DNA from: Flavobacteriaceae bacterium
GTDB taxonomy: Bacteria; Bacteroidota; Bacteroidia; Flavobacteriales; Flavobacteriaceae
Length of the DNA: 7,516 nucleotides
Direction of reading: 5' to 3'
Assembly (NCBI GenBank): GCA_002687665.1
Contig: NZAX01000016.1
Location: 18,123-25,638 of the forward strand
Part shown: positions 6,581 through 7,516 of the stretch, piece by piece
How positions within the stretch are numbered: the first letter of the stretch is position 1
Layout of the letters: the number at the start of each line of letters is the position of its first letter
Made by a program: the position numbers and the translations under genes
The notes under the pieces: model-generated
Database searches by the model: none
The model's input: the letters and a program-made list of their open reading frames with translations, nothing else
What the model was told of the DNA's origin: nothing

Positions 6581-7516
6581 AATTGCAAACTTCTTCCCTC
6601 AGCAGAGATACCCGAAGCAAAAGTTCTGTAATGAAGATCAAAAATATTTTTCAGCCCGACATTTAATATGATGAATTTTCCAAACTTATATTGAGACATA
6701 ATTGACCATGTGTTCCAAGAAGGCATACCGTAATATTTATTTATTTGTAAGGGGGAATCAGGATTCACTATTGGGGTTTCGTTCAGCCCATCTTCTCCAC
6801 CCCAACTGTAATCAGTGGAAAATTTCCGTTTACTGAACTTCCAAATTAGTAAGGTTTTCCAGTTCTTAACTTCATTAGAAAGTATAAGGGTCCCAAATAG
6901 CGGAGCGATAGAAGGCATGGGCCCATAGTCAGGGATTTGATCTGCAGTATTATAGGTTATTCCTCCCAAAATTTCGAATGGATCACTCAACATCCATTTC
7001 CCTTGGAGGGAGCACCCGAAAATATAACGATTTCCCAAATTTTTGTTGGCCTGGGTAGAAACTTCCTCTCCATTATATAAAATAGTATTTTCATTGGGGG
7101 TACTGATGTCAGAAAAAACGATAAAATCAGACCTTACGATGTGTCGAGAAACTAGCGTAGTAAAGCCTCTGAGGTCAATATAATTGATTTTATTTGAACT
7201 GGTAAATTTGATTCCAGATTCAAATGTATAGGCGTATTCTGGTTTTAAAAAGGAATTGGGGACCAAGAGAATTCCGTTGCTCTCCCTGATTTTTCCGATG
7301 TCATCAATATTGGGGTTTCTGAATCCACTGGAGATTAGATTGTTGATTTGCCATTTTTCGTTGGGTCTGAAGGTCATGGCCAAAGTATATGTCAATGCCT
7401 CTGACTGTAAATCGACTGAGGATAGTAGTTTGTCCACTTGAGCAGTGTCATTCCACCGCGCAATAATCTTGGATCCTGTTAGTCTCAGTCCACCATTGAT
7501 TGTAAGACGATCATTC
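6559..7516 (-). CDS. TonB-dependent outer-membrane receptor, C-terminal part of the beta-barrel
   Basis: The reading frame is open from the right edge of the window to the TAA at 6561-6559, giving about 319 residues; the plug domain, signal peptide and start are outside. The frame continues upstream of the GTG at 7437 (NDRLTINGGLRLTGSK at the edge), so that codon is not the start. Evidence for the family is the alternating beta-strand pattern with aromatic girdles, the segment SGFRNPNIDDIGKI followed by VPNSFLKPEYAYTFESG, which is typical of receptors carrying the extracellular-loop SGFRxPNxDD motif, and the C-terminal strands with LKNIFDLHYRTFASGI and a final ALGL-like strand ending QLGLKVKI. 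The last residue is Ile rather than the more common aromatic. Such proteins import siderophores, vitamin B12, glycans or metals using TonB energy. The substrate cannot be read from this part. It lies upstream of ileS on the same strand but is probably transcribed separately. Confidence 0.9.
   Translation of the reverse strand, partial: NDRLTINGGLRLTGSKIIARWNDTAQVDKLLSSVDLQSEALTYTLAMTFRPNEKWQINNLISSGFRNPNIDDIGKIRESNGILLVPNSFLKPEYAYTFESGIKFTSSNKINYIDLRGFTTLVSRHIVRSDFIVFSDISTPNENTILYNGEEVSTQANKNLGNRYIFGCSLQGKWMLSDPFEILGGITYNTADQIPDYGPMPSIAPLFGTLILSNEVKNWKTLLIWKFSKRKFSTDYSWGGEDGLNETPIVNPDSPLQINKYYGMPSWNTWSIMSQYKFGKFIILNVGLKNIFDLHYRTFASGISAEGRSLQLGLKVKI

Noticed and set aside
7256..7441. Plus-strand ORF opposite the receptor gene, and the GTG at 7437 as the receptor start
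   Set aside because: The plus-strand ORF is a shadow of the barrel coding sequence with no family features. The receptor frame runs open past 7437 to the window edge with barrel-like sequence, so the gene is partial rather than starting there.

Overview
The window looks like a piece of a Bacteroidota chromosome, probably Cytophagia/Cytophagales. This rests on five things: the type of isoleucyl-tRNA synthetase (ileS2-like, with a GIHH signature), a DksA/TraR-like protein with a degenerate zinc ribbon, an enlarged LspA with a long Trp-rich loop, a SusC/FepA-like TonB-dependent receptor barrel, and the AT-rich sequence with few Shine-Dalgarno sites. The assignment comes from remembered family features, not from a search.

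Layout. Positions 1-1382 (minus) hold the N-terminal 460 codons of uvrC, the nucleotide excision repair endonuclease; its C-terminus lies beyond the left edge. Divergent from it, 1419-2042 (plus) encodes a 5-formyltetrahydrofolate cyclo-ligase. That gene converges on, and overlaps by 13 bp, the last gene of a tight minus-strand operon: ileS (6500-3099), a dksA/traR-like gene (3097-2714) and lspA (2710-2030). The operon genes are separated by only 1 and 3 bp. Upstream of ileS, after a short gap with a possible terminator and promoter, lies the C-terminal beta-barrel of a TonB-dependent receptor (6559 to the right edge, minus), whose N-terminus is outside the window.

Functionally this is mostly housekeeping: DNA repair, folate salvage, isoleucyl-tRNA charging, a possible transcription regulator, lipoprotein maturation and outer-membrane uptake. 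The ileS-lspA neighbourhood is an old bacterial linkage (also seen in Escherichia coli), here with a DksA-like gene placed between the two. I see no mobile element, CRISPR array, tRNA or rRNA, and no clearly new multi-gene system.

The points most worth a second look are the UvrC, in which the region that normally carries four iron-sulfur cysteines is shortened and has no cysteine although the frame is open, and the IleRS GXHH signature, which is associated with very strong mupirocin resistance.
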